A stretch of 64,000 nucleotides of DNA from Prolixibacteraceae bacterium UBA1413 (GCA_002304925.1 DBPT01000028.1:62001-126000); one strand, 5' to 3'; positions 47,517 through 57,450 are shown, counted from the first letter of the stretch. Notes: generated by a model not told the origin, from the sequence alone. Translations and numbers: made by a program.

Positions 47517-50396
47517 CCGATCTTTTTTCAGCAGTTCGTACTCCGCCGGAGAGCCGCAGGTGCAAATGAGGTTGCGGTCACCCCAGGCATTGTCGACACG
47601 CCCCACGGGAACCCAGAACTTGTTGTCTTTGATCCATTCAAGGGGCCAGGCGGCCCTCTGCCGGGTATAGGGATGGCTCCATGTGTCGGAGCCGATCTCC
47701 AGGGCAGTATGCGGAGCATTTTTCAGCACGTTGTCTTCTGCATCGGCCTGTCCGTTCTCCACCTCTTTGATCTCAGCATAGATCTGGTTCATGGCCTCGA
47801 TGAAGTGGTCGAGTTCCCGGAGCGACTCGCTCTCGGTGGGCTCCACCATCAGGGTGCCATGTACCGGGAAGGAGAGCGTGGGGGCATGGAAGCCGTAATC
47901 CATGAGCCGCTTGGCGATGTCGGTCTCGGTGATGCCCGCCGCGGTCTTCAGATGACGGCATTCGAGGATCAGCTCATGGGCCACCCTTCCGTTTTCGCCG
48001 GTATAGAGGATTCCGTAATTCTCCTTCAGGGCGGCAGCCATGTAATTGGCGTTGAGGATGGCGTATTCCGTGGCCTCCTTCAGCCCTTCGGCGCCCATCA
48101 TCTTGATATACCCATACGTGATGGGGAGCACCGAAGCACTGCCCCAGGGCGCCGACGCCACAGCGCGGATGCCCGTATGGCCATTGGATGTCACGGGATG
48201 CGACGGCAGGAATTCCGTAAGGTGGGCCGCCACGGCGATGGGCCCCACACCCGGTCCGCCCCCGCCATGGGGAATAGCGAAGGTTTTGTGCAGGTTAAGA
48301 TGGCATACATCGGCGCCGATGATGCCCGGATTGGTCAACCCCACCTGGGCGTTCATGTTGGCACCGTCCATATAGACCTGTCCGCCGCAGTCGTGGATGA
48401 TACGGCACATCTCCACGATCCCCGACTCAAAAACGCCGTGCGTGGAGGGATAAGTGACCATGAAGGCGGCCAGGGTATCGCCGTACTGCTCCGCCTTTTT
48501 GCGAAGGTCTTCCACATCGATGTTGCCTCGTTCGTCGCAGGCCACCACCACCACGTCCATGCCCGCCATAACGGCGCTGGCGGGATTCGTCCCGTGGGCC
48601 GACGAGGGGATGAGCACCACCCGGCGCCCTTCCTCCCCCCGGCTCCGGTGATACTCCCTGATCACCATCAATCCGGCAAACTCGCCGGCGGCACCCGAAT
48701 TGGGCATCAGACTTACATCGGCCATGCCGGTGATTTCGGCCAGGTCGCGACGCAACTCCTCCATCATCAGCTGATAGCCCAGCGCCTGATCCTTCGGAAC
48801 GAAGGGATGGAGCCCCGTGAATTCGATCCAACTCAGGGGAAACATCTCGCTGGCAGCATTCAGCTTCATGGTGCACGAACCCAAAGAAATCATCGAATGG
48901 GCGAGCGAAATGTCCTTCACCTCGAGTGATTTTATATAGCGCAGCATGTCGGTCTCGGAACGGTAGCTGTTGAAAACCTCCTGCTGCAGATAGGGAGTGG
49001 TACGCCGCAAGGCCGTATCGACGGGATAGTCGCCGCTGAAAAGAGTGATCTTCTCAACGGGTTTTCCGGCGGCACAGGCAAAGACCTCCACGATCCGGTT
49101 GATGTCGTCGAGGTTGGTGGTCTCGTCGATGCTGAGGCCTACCTCGCCGTTTTCGAAATAGCGGAAGTTCATCTCCAGGGAGACCGAAAGCCTTTCTATC
49201 TCCTCTCTTTTCACCAGGGGCGGCAGTGCAAACCTGATGGTGTCAAAGAAATATTTATTCAGTTGGGAGTATCCCAGCGCGGTGATCTTTTCCGCCAGGA
49301 AGGCCGCGATGTTACGGATCCTTTGGGCGATGTTGCGGATCCCTTCAGGACCGTGGTAAACGGCATAGAATCCTGCCATGGTAGCCAGCAGCGCCTGTGC
49401 GGTGCAGATGTTGGAAGTGGCCTTCTCGCGTTTTATGTGCTGTTCGCGGGTCTGCAGCGCCATGCGCAGGGCCCGGTTGCCGTGGACATCTTTGGAGATG
49501 CCGATGATGCGGCCTGGGAGGATCCGCTTGTTTTCGTCACGGGTGGCGAAAAAGGCGGCATGCGGACCGCCGTAGCCCATGGGAATGCCGAAACGCTGGC
49601 TGCTTCCGCAGACCACGTCGGCGCCCCATTCCCCGGGAGGGGTCAACAGGGCAAGACTCATCAGGTCGGCAGCCACAGCCACGCGGATCTCTCTGGCATG
49701 GGCTCGGGTCACAAGCCCGCTATAATCGCGGATCTCCCCGTCGGAATCGGGATACTGGACCAGGCATCCGAAGACATCGTCGCCGAAATCAAATTCCGCA
49801 GCTTTCTGCACGCTCAGGACAATCCCCTGCGGCCGTGCACGCGTGATGAGCACGTCGAGGGTTTGGGGCCATATCTTCTCGTCGACGAGGAAGCGGTTGA
49901 CGCCGTTCTTCACCATCTGACGGCTTCGGGCGGCAAACAACATCGACATGGCCTCGGCAGCGGCTGTGGCTTCGTCAAGGAGGGAGGCATTGGCAATCTC
50001 CATACCGGTGAGGTCACTCACCATGGTCTGGAAATTGAGCAAGGCCTCGAGCCTTCCCTGCGAAATCTCAGCCTGGTAAGGGGTGTATGACGTATACCAC
50101 ACCGGATTCTCCAGAACATTCCGGAGGATCACCGCCGGCATCACGGTATCGTAATACCCCATGCCGATATACGTGTTGAAGACTTTGTTGCGCGATGCCA
50201 GCTCCAAAATCTTGCGGAAATACTGCCTCTCGGTGAGCGCTTCGCCGATCTTCATGGGCCCGCTGAGCCTGATGTTCTCCGGAACGGTCTGAGCGATGAG
50301 CTCTTCCAGGGAGGAGACGCCGATCTTCTCCAGCATAAGGGCGGTTTCACGGCCCCGGGGGCCGATATGACGGTGTGCGAATTTTTCTTTGAACAT
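47511..50396 (-). CDS. gcvP: Glycine dehydrogenase (decarboxylating), P-protein
   Basis: 961 residues from the ATG at 50396 (FKEKFAHRHIGPRGRE); the 19 codons before it are unlike the family. This is the long single-chain form in which both ancestral halves are fused. It decarboxylates glycine and loads the aminomethyl group on the lipoyl H-protein. The PLP lysine lies in CHLNLHKTFAIPHGGGGPGV; other hallmarks are SLGSCTMKLNAASEM, SLMPNSGAAGEFAGLMVIRE and VEPTESESLRELDHF. The T, H and L proteins are not adjacent. It is followed by the intergenic repeat and then ispE. Confidence 0.96.
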   Translation of the reverse strand: MFKEKFAHRHIGPRGRETALMLEKIGVSSLEELIAQTVPENIRLSGPMKIGEALTERQYFRKILELASRNKVFNTYIGMGYYDTVMPAVILRNVLENPVWYTSYTPYQAEISQGRLEALLNFQTMVSDLTGMEIANASLLDEATAAAEAMSMLFAARSRQMVKNGVNRFLVDEKIWPQTLDVLITRARPQGIVLSVQKAAEFDFGDDVFGCLVQYPDSDGEIRDYSGLVTRAHAREIRVAVAADLMSLALLTPPGEWGADVVCGSSQRFGIPMGYGGPHAAFFATRDENKRILPGRIIGISKDVHGNRALRMALQTREQHIKREKATSNICTAQALLATMAGFYAVYHGPEGIRNIAQRIRNIAAFLAEKITALGYSQLNKYFFDTIRFALPPLVKREEIERLSVSLEMNFRYFENGEVGLSIDETTNLDDINRIVEVFACAAGKPVEKITLFSGDYPVDTALRRTTPYLQQEVFNSYRSETDMLRYIKSLEVKDISLAHSMISLGSCTMKLNAASEMFPLSWIEFTGLHPFVPKDQALGYQLMMEELRRDLAEITGMADVSLMPNSGAAGEFAGLMVIREYHRSRGEEGRRVVLIPSSAHGTNPASAVMAGMDVVVVACDERGNIDVEDLRKKAEQYGDTLAAFMVTYPSTHGVFESGIVEMCRIIHDCGGQVYMDGANMNAQVGLTNPGIIGADVCHLNLHKTFAIPHGGGGPGVGPIAVAAHLTEFLPSHPVTSNGHTGIRAVASAPWGSASVLPITYGYIKMMGAEGLKEATEYAILNANYMAAALKENYGILYTGENGRVAHELILECRHLKTAAGITETDIAKRLMDYGFHAPTLSFPVHGTLMVEPTESESLRELDHFIEAMNQIYAEIKEVENGQADAEDNVLKNAPHTALEIGSDTWSHPYTRQRAAWPLEWIKDNKFWVPVGRVDNAWGDRNLICTCGSPAEYELLKKDRG

Positions 50397-50478
50397 GGCA
50401 CTAAGGTTATGATAATAAAATATTTGGGTAATATTACATCTCCTGAATCTCAAAAAAAATGATATTGTTCATTTTGTA

Positions 50479-51117
50479 TCACACCAGGAAGGGATTGTAC
50501 ACTTTTTCGGTCCCGATGGTGGTCTCGGAACCATGACCCGGCCACACGGTAGTCTCGGGCGGAAGGATCAGCAGTTTCTCCCCGATGCTGCGCATGAGCT
50601 GAGCATAGTTTCCCCCATGAAGGTCGGAACGGCCTATGCTTCCTCTGAACAACACATCGCCCGACAGTAGGAATTTCCCTTCCCCGGAATAAAAAACCAC
50701 ATGTCCGGCCGAATGACCCGGCACCCAAATCACCTCCAGGAGGGAGTTGCCGAAGCGAACCGGCTCCCCTTCCGTGAGGAGGGAGTCGGCAGGAGCAACA
50801 TCCTCCATCCGGAAGCCAAACATGGCGGCCTGCTTTGACGCCCGCGACAGCCAGTACTCCTCACCGGACGGACAGGAAAAGGGAATTCCGTACTTTTTGC
50901 GCAGATACTCCACGCCCATGAGGTGGTCGAAATGGCAGTGCGTATTGATGAGCCCTACGGGAGTCAGTCCGGCCTCGGCGATAAAGGCTGTGATCTCCTC
51001 CTTTTCCCCTGGAAAATAAAAGCCGGCATCGACGATGAGGCATTCGCCGCTCTCGTCGGAGAGGAGGTAGCTGTTCTCCTCCAATGGGTTGACTGTAAAT
51101 CTTTTTATCGTTATCAT
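50479..51117 (-). CDS. MBL-fold metallo-hydrolase (glyoxalase II-like)
   Basis: 212 residues. The metal site is visible as INTHCHFDHLMGVEYL (HxHxDH), VIWVPGHSAGHVVFY (third His), KFLLSGDVLFRGSIGRSDLH (bridging Asp) and VWPGHGSETTIG (last His). The short length and GHS-x-GH pattern match the thioesterase-like YcbL/GloB2 group, which hydrolyses thioesters such as S-lactoylglutathione analogues. The substrate is unknown in an organism that may lack glutathione. It lies 12 bp after pcm, and the two may be cotranscribed. Confidence 0.9.
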   Translation of the reverse strand: MITIKRFTVNPLEENSYLLSDESGECLIVDAGFYFPGEKEEITAFIAEAGLTPVGLINTHCHFDHLMGVEYLRKKYGIPFSCPSGEEYWLSRASKQAAMFGFRMEDVAPADSLLTEGEPVRFGNSLLEVIWVPGHSAGHVVFYSGEGKFLLSGDVLFRGSIGRSDLHGGNYAQLMRSIGEKLLILPPETTVWPGHGSETTIGTEKVYNPFLV

Positions 51118-51129
51118 CGGAAGAATGGT

Positions 51130-51780
51130 TTATGAGACGACACCCCTGAGGAGGGGGACGAAGACGAAGCCGCCGTGTTTTTGGGTGGTGAACTCCTCCT
51201 CCCCGGTGCGGATGACCACCACCATCTCCTGGTGGTTGTCCCGTCCCACGGGAATCACCATCCTGCCCCCCGCCACCAGCTGCCTGCGGAGGTCATCGGG
51301 GACTTCGGTGGCCCCGGCGGTGACGATGATCCTGTCAAAAGGCCCGTACGTCGGAAGTCCCTTGTAGCCGTCGCCGTAATGGAAGGCGGGATTGTAGCCC
51401 AGTTCCGGAAGGAGGATCCGCGCTTTCACATAGAGCTCCTTCTGCCGTTCAATGGTGTACACCCTGGCCCCCATCTCACACAGTACGGCCGCCTGGTATC
51501 CCGAACCGGTCCCCACCTCCAGCACCTTGCACCCACGCTCCACATGGAGCAGTTCGGTCATGAAGGCTACGGTATAAGGTTGCGAAATGGTCTGTCCGGC
51601 TCCGATGGGAAACGCCTGGTCACGGTAGGCAAAACTCAGGAAACCGCTCTCCATGAAAACGTGCCGGGGGACTTTTCCAATGGCGGCCAACACCTCCTCA
51701 TCCCTTATTCCCTTGATTTTCAATGCATCAACAAGGCGCTTCCGCATACCCTGATGACGTGCATCGTCGACAGAAGTCAT
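51130..51780 (-). CDS. pcm: Protein-L-isoaspartate O-methyltransferase
   Basis: The frame is open to 51855, but the ATG at 51780 (MTSVDDARHQGMRKRLVDAL, 216 aa) fits the family; the longer start would add a hydrophobic lead of 25 residues that might instead be a signal-like extension. The enzyme methylates isoaspartyl residues to start repair of aged proteins. Seen are IGAGQTISQPYTVAFMTELL, VLEVGTGSGYQAAVLCEMGA (SAM motif I), AFHYGDGYKGLPTYGPFDRI and IVTAGATEVPDDL. It is divergent from the next gene and upstream of the MBL hydrolase. Confidence 0.94.
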   Translation of the reverse strand: MTSVDDARHQGMRKRLVDALKIKGIRDEEVLAAIGKVPRHVFMESGFLSFAYRDQAFPIGAGQTISQPYTVAFMTELLHVERGCKVLEVGTGSGYQAAVLCEMGARVYTIERQKELYVKARILLPELGYNPAFHYGDGYKGLPTYGPFDRIIVTAGATEVPDDLRRQLVAGGRMVIPVGRDNHQEMVVVIRTGEEEFTTQKHGGFVFVPLLRGVVS

Positions 51781-51918
51781 TCCTTTTGATTTACAGCAAA
51801 AATAATGGAAAAACAGAAGGGAACAAATCCATGCAAGACCTTTCATTATTAACATTGCGGGTTAATAAGTTATGGTTTCAGGAGGCGCTGGAATGGCAAA
51901 ATGGATTAATTTTGCCTT

Positions 51919-52788
51919 ATGCTGAATATCGGATTGATCGGAAGCGTGGGATCCATTTCGAACCACGTCCGTAATTTAAAGGGTGTCAAAGGGATCAGGA
52001 TCATCGGCAAATCCTCAGTGGGCATGATGGAACAGCACGAAGGGGCCTCCCTTACCATCCCGGAATGCAACCGCCGGGAACTGGTGGATGCCGCCGGCCT
52101 ACTGGTAGTGGACCGCTCTTCACTGCTGGATTACGACCTGCTGAAGAGTGCCGTAAAAAACAGCAGCCACCTCTACTTCACCGACTTCCCCGACTTGTCG
52201 CCCGACCAATGTGCGGAACTGCTGAAAATTGCAGGAGAAGCCCAGACGGTAATCAAAATTAAGAATCCCCTCCTCGTGGAACCCCTCACCGGATGGGTAG
52301 CCGCTAACTTTCAGGAACCGGCCTATCTCTCCCTTTTCGAAACACTCCCTGCCATTCCCGAAAAACGGGAACTGCTCACCCGCCATCTCTATTACGCCCT
52401 GGCACTCTTTGGAACTTTTCCCCAGAAGATCAGGGTCACCGCCATCCACCAGCCTCCTGAAGAATCCTTCTTCTTTAACCTGCGCTTCGACTACCCCTCC
52501 TCGTCGATCTACAACCTCGAAGTGGCGGTCCGCAACGATGCCTCCCGAACCCTCCGGGCAGTAATGCCCGGGAAATTCCTCGAAGGCAACTGCATCTCAG
52601 GAAGAGCCCACCTCAACAACCGGGAAATCACCTTTTCCTCTTCCGCGGAAAAAGAACTGGCTTCCTTTGTCAGCCTCGCCGGAAATGAGGACTTCTTCCT
52701 CCAAAGTGACATGAATGCTTACTGTTCAACCCTTTCCATCCTCCGCGAAGTCCTCCTGAAAATTAAATCCTACACCTCCTGGCAGTAA
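51919..52788 (+). CDS. Rossmann-fold protein, Gfo/Idh/MocA-like, uncharacterised
   Basis: 289 residues. It begins LNIGLIGSVGSISNHVRNLK, a Rossmann-like strand-loop-helix, but the loop is GSVGSIS rather than a full GxGxxG, so NAD binding is doubtful. The middle has FTDFPDLSPDQCAELLKIAG and VIKIKNPLLVEPLTGW; the C-terminal half is beta-rich as in the Gfo/Idh/MocA fold. No catalytic Lys-Pro motif (EKP) is seen. It may be a degenerate sugar oxidoreductase linked to polysaccharide synthesis, since a sugar transferase gene follows. The function is not known. It is divergent from pcm with a 138-bp gap to the pcm ATG, and is followed by a palindromic repeat. Confidence 0.7.
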   Translation: MLNIGLIGSVGSISNHVRNLKGVKGIRIIGKSSVGMMEQHEGASLTIPECNRRELVDAAGLLVVDRSSLLDYDLLKSAVKNSSHLYFTDFPDLSPDQCAELLKIAGEAQTVIKIKNPLLVEPLTGWVAANFQEPAYLSLFETLPAIPEKRELLTRHLYYALALFGTFPQKIRVTAIHQPPEESFFFNLRFDYPSSSIYNLEVAVRNDASRTLRAVMPGKFLEGNCISGRAHLNNREITFSSSAEKELASFVSLAGNEDFFLQSDMNAYCSTLSILREVLLKIKSYTSWQ

Positions 52789-52794
52789 TGTAAA

Positions 52795-52905
52795 TTCAGG
52801 TGAGCGCAATCCCCGCCGGCTTTGCCGCGGGGTAAGCGAGCGCAACAATTGAGAAGTCCTCTAAAGAATCGGATTCCCCGTCGGCTCTGTGGCGGGGAGT
52901 TTCAA
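52795..52905 (+). repeat. Palindromic intergenic repeat, copy B
   Basis: Matches copy A at 4988-5100: starts AATTCAGGTGAGCGCAATCC, has the hairpin CCCCGCCGGC-TTTG-CCGCGGGG, then GTAAGCGAGCGC, GAATCGGATTCC and a second GC-rich pair of arms CCCCGTCGGC-TCTGT-GGCGGGG before AGTTTCAAT. Here it lies fully outside the gene, 7 bases or so after the stop codon at 52786-52788. Confidence 0.8.
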
Positions 52906-53049
52906 TTCCGGCGCGGGCGGCTCCGGAGAAAAGTGTTCCGAATCAATAAAGTTTTACTTTTGCGGCAATATTTTCTGAAATGTTGCGTTTATCATCAAAG
53001 ACCGGCTTGAACGAAAACTGGTGACGGAAACGCAACCTGACTAACTGTC

Positions 53050-54465
53050 ATGAATAAGAAAAAACAGGTTCTGAAATACCTGATCTTTGATTTCCTGGCC
53101 GCAGCCATCAGCTGGACCCTTTTTTACATCTATCGTAAAGAGGTCATCGAACCCATCAAGTTCGGGTATGACATACCGCTGGAATTTACAAAACAGTACT
53201 TCAACGGTCTGCTGCTCATCCCTTCGGCCTGGTTGCTCTTTTATTTCATCACCGGCTTTTACAACAACATTTACCGGCGGTCGAGGCTCCTTGAACTGGG
53301 GCAAACGCTGCTGACGTCGCTGATCGGGGTGACGGGCATCTTCTTCGTCCTCCTCCTCGACGACACGGTCTATTCCTACAAAAACTACTACCAGCTCTAT
53401 TTCAACCTGTTAATCCTTCATTTTTCGTTTACCTATTTTTTCAGGCTGCTGCTGACTTCGCAGACGATCCGTAAAATCCACAAGCGGAAGATCGGCTTCA
53501 ACACGCTGATCATCGGGAACAACGAAAAAGCAGTGAAAATATTCCACGAGATGAATACGCAACCCCGTCCCGCGGGAAACAAATTTTGCGGATATATTTC
53601 GGTAGAAAACAATCACAAGGGGTTGCTCGACCAGCACCTGCCCCTGCTGGGGAGCATTCCCGATCTGGAACGGGTGATCCAGGAAAATAATATCGAAGAA
53701 GTGATTATTGCCCTGGAAACCGATCAGCACGACAAAATCAGCGAAATCCTGACCATCGTCGAAAACCGGGATATCATCACCTGGGGAATTCCCGACCTCT
53801 ACGACTTCCTCTCGGGGATGGTGAAGATCAACACCATTTACAGCAGTCCGCTCATCAAGATTTCGAACGGACTGATGCCTGCCTGGCAGGAGAATGCCAA
53901 GCGGCTCATCGACGTTGCGGGGTCGGTGCTGGCCATGGTGATCCTGATTCCTGTCTATATAACCCTGGCCATCGTCATCAAAGCCACCAGCAAGGGGCCC
54001 GTCATCTATTGCCAGGAGCGCGCCGGCAAGTTCGGCAAGCCCTTTACCATCTATAAGTTCCGGAGCATGTACGACGACTCCGAGAAAAACGGTCCGGCAC
54101 TCTCCTCCAAAGACGACGAACGGATCACTCCCGTGGGAAAATTCATGCGCAAGACGCACCTTGACGAGATCCCCCAGTTCTACAACGTGATCATCGGCGA
54201 CATGTCACTGGTGGGACCACGCCCCGAAAGATACTACTACATCGAACAGATCGTCAAAAAGGCCCCGCACTACAAGCTTCTGCACAAGCTGCGGCCCGGG
54301 ATCACCTCGTGGGGTCAGGTGAAATACGGCTACGCCTCAAATGTCGATGAAATGCTCGAAAGGCTGCCCTACGACATGATCTACCTTAAGAACATATCAC
54401 TTTACCTGGACTTCAAAATTTTAATCTATACGATGATCAACGTCTTCCACGGAAAGGGAAAATAA
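53050..54465 (+). CDS. Polyprenyl glycosylphosphotransferase (WcaJ/WbaP-like bacterial sugar transferase)
   Basis: 471 residues. Four N-terminal membrane helices (~10-130) and a CoA-binding-like cytosolic part (~140-260) precede a sugar-transferase domain (~280-471). That domain starts NAKRLIDVAGSVLAMVILIP and has YCQERAGKFGKPFTIYKFRS, THLDEIPQFYNVIIGDMSLV and GPRPERYYYIEQ. It moves a hexose-1-phosphate (glucose, galactose or a related sugar) to undecaprenyl phosphate, starting an exopolysaccharide or O-unit. It is 8 kb away from the main locus and may start a second polymer. It ends 5 bp from the convergent next gene. Confidence 0.92.
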   Translation: MNKKKQVLKYLIFDFLAAAISWTLFYIYRKEVIEPIKFGYDIPLEFTKQYFNGLLLIPSAWLLFYFITGFYNNIYRRSRLLELGQTLLTSLIGVTGIFFVLLLDDTVYSYKNYYQLYFNLLILHFSFTYFFRLLLTSQTIRKIHKRKIGFNTLIIGNNEKAVKIFHEMNTQPRPAGNKFCGYISVENNHKGLLDQHLPLLGSIPDLERVIQENNIEEVIIALETDQHDKISEILTIVENRDIITWGIPDLYDFLSGMVKINTIYSSPLIKISNGLMPAWQENAKRLIDVAGSVLAMVILIPVYITLAIVIKATSKGPVIYCQERAGKFGKPFTIYKFRSMYDDSEKNGPALSSKDDERITPVGKFMRKTHLDEIPQFYNVIIGDMSLVGPRPERYYYIEQIVKKAPHYKLLHKLRPGITSWGQVKYGYASNVDEMLERLPYDMIYLKNISLYLDFKILIYTMINVFHGKGK

Positions 54466-54470
54466 AGTTC

Positions 54471-54953
54471 CTACATTACCTTTCCCTGATCCTTGATCTT
54501 GAGGTCACGGCGGCGCCCGAGGATCTGCCCGGTAAAAAGTCCGGCAATCAGGGCTACCGCCGCAAATATCAACCCATGGTCAGGGAACAGCCTGAACAGA
54601 AGGTATCCGAGGATGAGCCCGGAAAAGATGCCCACAATGGACCACCGGTAGCTGAAGTGGTATCTCGGGAAGAAGCCGTGTTCCTTCATCATGTGGTTTG
54701 AAAGGCGGAAAATCAGCCGGTCCAGTTCACGCCGTTCTTTTCCGGGAACATTCACCGCTTCGCCGATATGGTTGACCGTGGCTTCGGTTTCGGGAATAAA
54801 CAGGCGGCACACTTCACAATCGTGTTCATAGATACTGCTCCTGCGGATGTTACGTTTCAGCTCGTCGAGCCTGAAAAAGCGGAGTTTCTTTTCCTCGGTG
54901 CCTTTCAGTTTTTCCTCCATGAGGGCGATCATCTGTTCTGTCTGATTTTCCAT
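54471..54953 (-). CDS. Uncharacterised membrane protein with two C-terminal helices
   Basis: I choose the ATG at 54953 (MENQTEQMIALMEEKLKGTE, 160 aa); an earlier one at 54986 adds 11 residues. The N-terminal ~90 residues are charged and helical with two cysteines close together in EHDCEVCRLFIPETEATVNH, which could bind a metal. Two membrane helices follow (~105-125 and ~130-150), and the end is basic. I do not recognise a family. It is convergent with the sugar transferase and lies downstream of pnp on the same strand. Confidence 0.65.
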   Translation of the reverse strand: MENQTEQMIALMEEKLKGTEEKKLRFFRLDELKRNIRRSSIYEHDCEVCRLFIPETEATVNHIGEAVNVPGKERRELDRLIFRLSNHMMKEHGFFPRYHFSYRWSIVGIFSGLILGYLLFRLFPDHGLIFAAVALIAGLFTGQILGRRRDLKIKDQGKVM

Positions 54954-55034
54954 AATCACAAGGGTATTGTACCGGGCGGGAAGCATTTGCTGTTGCCCAG
55001 GCCGGATTGTTTTAAGCCCTAGAAGTACAATGTT

Positions 55035-57338
55035 CTAAGAAGTGCGCGGTTTCCAGGGTTCGTTGCGGCGGTCTCCCCCGCGGTTGTCACTCCGGCGGTC
55101 GCCCCCGCGAGTGTTACTCCGGCGGTCATCGCGGCGGTCGCCACCCCGGTGGTTATCGCGACGGGGCGGACGGCTGTCACGGCTCTGCTCCCGCTCCACA
55201 TACCCTTCGGGCTTGGGAAGCAACGCCCTGCGCGAAAGCTTCAGCTTGCCGGTCTTCTCATCGATGCCGATGAGCTTGACTTCCACCATGTCGTTCTCCT
55301 TCAGAATGTCAGAAGCCGACTCAACCCGTTTCCAGTCAAGTTCCGTCACGTGAAGCAATCCCTCTTTGCCGGGCATGATCTCGATGAAAGCGCCGAAGGA
55401 GACAATCGATTTTACCTTGCCATTGTAAATTTCTCCTACCTCCGGAAGGGCGACGATGGCTTTCACGCGCGCCCTGGCAGCATTCAGCACGTCGAGATTG
55501 GGTCCCGAAATTTCAACGATCCCGTTGTTCTCATCTTCCGTGATGGCGATGGTAGCGCCTGTATCGCTCTGGATCCCCTGGATGATCTTCCCGCCGGGCC
55601 CGATCACTGCTCCGATCATATCCTTCGGAATGAGCATCACTTCGATGCGAGGCACGTTAGGCTTGTATTCCGCACGGGGAACGGGGATGGTCTCCAGGAT
55701 CTTCCCGAGGATATGGAGACGCCCTTCTTTGGCTTGCTCCAGGGCTTGGGCAAGAATCTCATAGGAAAGTCCGTCTACCTTGATATCCATCTGGGTGGCG
55801 GTGATTCCCTTTTCCGTTCCGGTGACCTTGAAGTCCATATCGCCCAGGTGGTCTTCATCGCCGAGAATATCAGAGAGCACCGCATATTTGGTGACCCCCT
55901 TGTCGGTAATAAGTCCCATGGCGATCCCTGACACAGGACGCGTGATTTTCACGGCGGCATCCATCAGCGACATGGTTCCCGCGCAGACTGTAGCCATGGA
56001 AGAGGAGCCGTTGCTTTCCAGGATATCGCTGACGATACGCACCACATAGGGCAGGTCGGCAGGGATCATCCTTTTAAGGGCACGGAGGGCCAGGTTGCCA
56101 TGGCCGATCTCGCGGCGTCCCACACCCCGGGGAACCTTGGCTTCACCGGTGCTGAAGGAGGGAAAGTTGTAATGCAACAGGAAACGGTCAGTGCCCTGAA
56201 CGGTAACACCATCAATGATCTTCTCGTCCATCTTGGTGCCCAGCGTGGTCGACGCCAGCGCCTGGGTCTCCCCGCGGGTGAAAATCGCCGACCCATGTGC
56301 TCCCGGAAGATAGTCCACCTCACTCCAGATGGGCCGGATGTCACGGGTGCCGCGGCCATCAAGGCGGATTCCCTCATCAAGGACCATGCGGCGCATGGCT
56401 TCCTTCTCCACTTCGTGATAGTATTTTTTGATCATCTTCTCATGAACGGCCAGGTCAACCCCCTCCTCCCCCTCATGGGCGGATTTGTATGACTCGATGT
56501 ACCGGTCACGCAAATTCTCAAATGCTGACGTCCGCTCCTGCTTGTTTGTGATCCGCTGTTTGACAATCTCATAACAGGGAGCGTAAAGCTCTTCAAACAC
56601 CTTGCCCTTCAAGGCCTCATCGTTGATTTCGTGACAGTATTCGCGCTTGACGACACCCCGCTCGGCAGCCATCTCGAGCTGCACCTGGCAGTGCTTTTTG
56701 ATCTCTTCGTGGGCGAAGCGGATGGCTTCCAGCATGTCGGCTTCCGACACTTCGTTCATCTCCCCTTCCACCATCATGATGTTGTCGTAGGAGGCACCCA
56801 CCATAATGTCGATATCGGCATTCTTCACCTGGGAATAGGTAGGATTGATCATCAGCTGCCCGTCGATGCGGGCTACCCGCACTTCGGAAATCGGTGTCTC
56901 AAAAGGAACGTCGGAGACCGCAATCGCCGCCGATGCCGCCAGTCCGGCCAACGCATCGGGCATCGTCTCATTGTCAGCCGAAATCAGCGAAATCATCACC
57001 ACCGTCTCGGCATGGTAATCGGCAGGGAAAAGGGGACGCAGGGCACGGTCCACAAGGCGCGCCACAAGAACCTCGTCATCACTCGGCCTGCCTTCGCGTT
57101 TCAGAAAACCTCCGGGAAAACGTCCCGAGGCGGAAAATTTCTCCCGGTAATCGACCGAGAGGGGCATGAAATCGACATCTTCGTTGGCTTCACGCGCCGA
57201 AACGACCGTGGCCAGAAGCATCGTATCCTCCATTCTTACTACAACCGAACCATCGGCCTGCTTCGCCAGCCGGCCCGTCTCGAGGGTGATGGTCCTTCCA
57301 TCAGCCAGTTCGATCGTCTTTTTTGTTACATTCATCAT
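55035..57338 (-). CDS. pnp: Polyribonucleotide nucleotidyltransferase (PNPase)
   Basis: 767 residues. It is a 3'-5' phosphorolytic exoribonuclease and degradosome component. Two RNase PH domains (~10-230 and ~320-560; FSASGRFPGGFLKREGRPSD in the first, FPSFSTGEAKVPRGVGRREI in the second) are followed by a KH domain (DMIGAVIGPGGKIIQGIQSD) and an S1 domain (GKVKSIVSFGAFIEIMPGKE). The last ~50 residues are Arg/Gly/Asp repeats (GGDRRDDRRSNTRGGDRRSD), a tail common in Bacteroidota PNPases that probably binds RNA. It follows rpsO, the classical gene order, with a terminator between. Confidence 0.97.
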   Translation of the reverse strand: MMNVTKKTIELADGRTITLETGRLAKQADGSVVVRMEDTMLLATVVSAREANEDVDFMPLSVDYREKFSASGRFPGGFLKREGRPSDDEVLVARLVDRALRPLFPADYHAETVVMISLISADNETMPDALAGLAASAAIAVSDVPFETPISEVRVARIDGQLMINPTYSQVKNADIDIMVGASYDNIMMVEGEMNEVSEADMLEAIRFAHEEIKKHCQVQLEMAAERGVVKREYCHEINDEALKGKVFEELYAPCYEIVKQRITNKQERTSAFENLRDRYIESYKSAHEGEEGVDLAVHEKMIKKYYHEVEKEAMRRMVLDEGIRLDGRGTRDIRPIWSEVDYLPGAHGSAIFTRGETQALASTTLGTKMDEKIIDGVTVQGTDRFLLHYNFPSFSTGEAKVPRGVGRREIGHGNLALRALKRMIPADLPYVVRIVSDILESNGSSSMATVCAGTMSLMDAAVKITRPVSGIAMGLITDKGVTKYAVLSDILGDEDHLGDMDFKVTGTEKGITATQMDIKVDGLSYEILAQALEQAKEGRLHILGKILETIPVPRAEYKPNVPRIEVMLIPKDMIGAVIGPGGKIIQGIQSDTGATIAITEDENNGIVEISGPNLDVLNAARARVKAIVALPEVGEIYNGKVKSIVSFGAFIEIMPGKEGLLHVTELDWKRVESASDILKENDMVEVKLIGIDEKTGKLKLSRRALLPKPEGYVEREQSRDSRPPRRDNHRGGDRRDDRRSNTRGGDRRSDNRGGDRRNEPWKPRTS

Positions 57339-57450
57339 AATCTGCTAATTGGTCTTTCTTTTATTCTTCAAAATTCATGTTGCCGATACCGACGGATGGG
57401 AGCCTGGGGGGAGGTGACTTTCACAGGGAGCCTGTGTAAGGGATAAGAAG

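Noticed and set aside
47673..48929. 418-codon plus-strand open frame
   Set aside because: Antisense shadow of gcvP caused by GC-rich codon use; no family resemblance.
50397..50453. Longer start for gcvP
   Set aside because: The 19 extra residues (MRFRRCNITQIFYYHNLSA) are not seen in the family, which starts at the FKEKFAHRHIGPRG segment.
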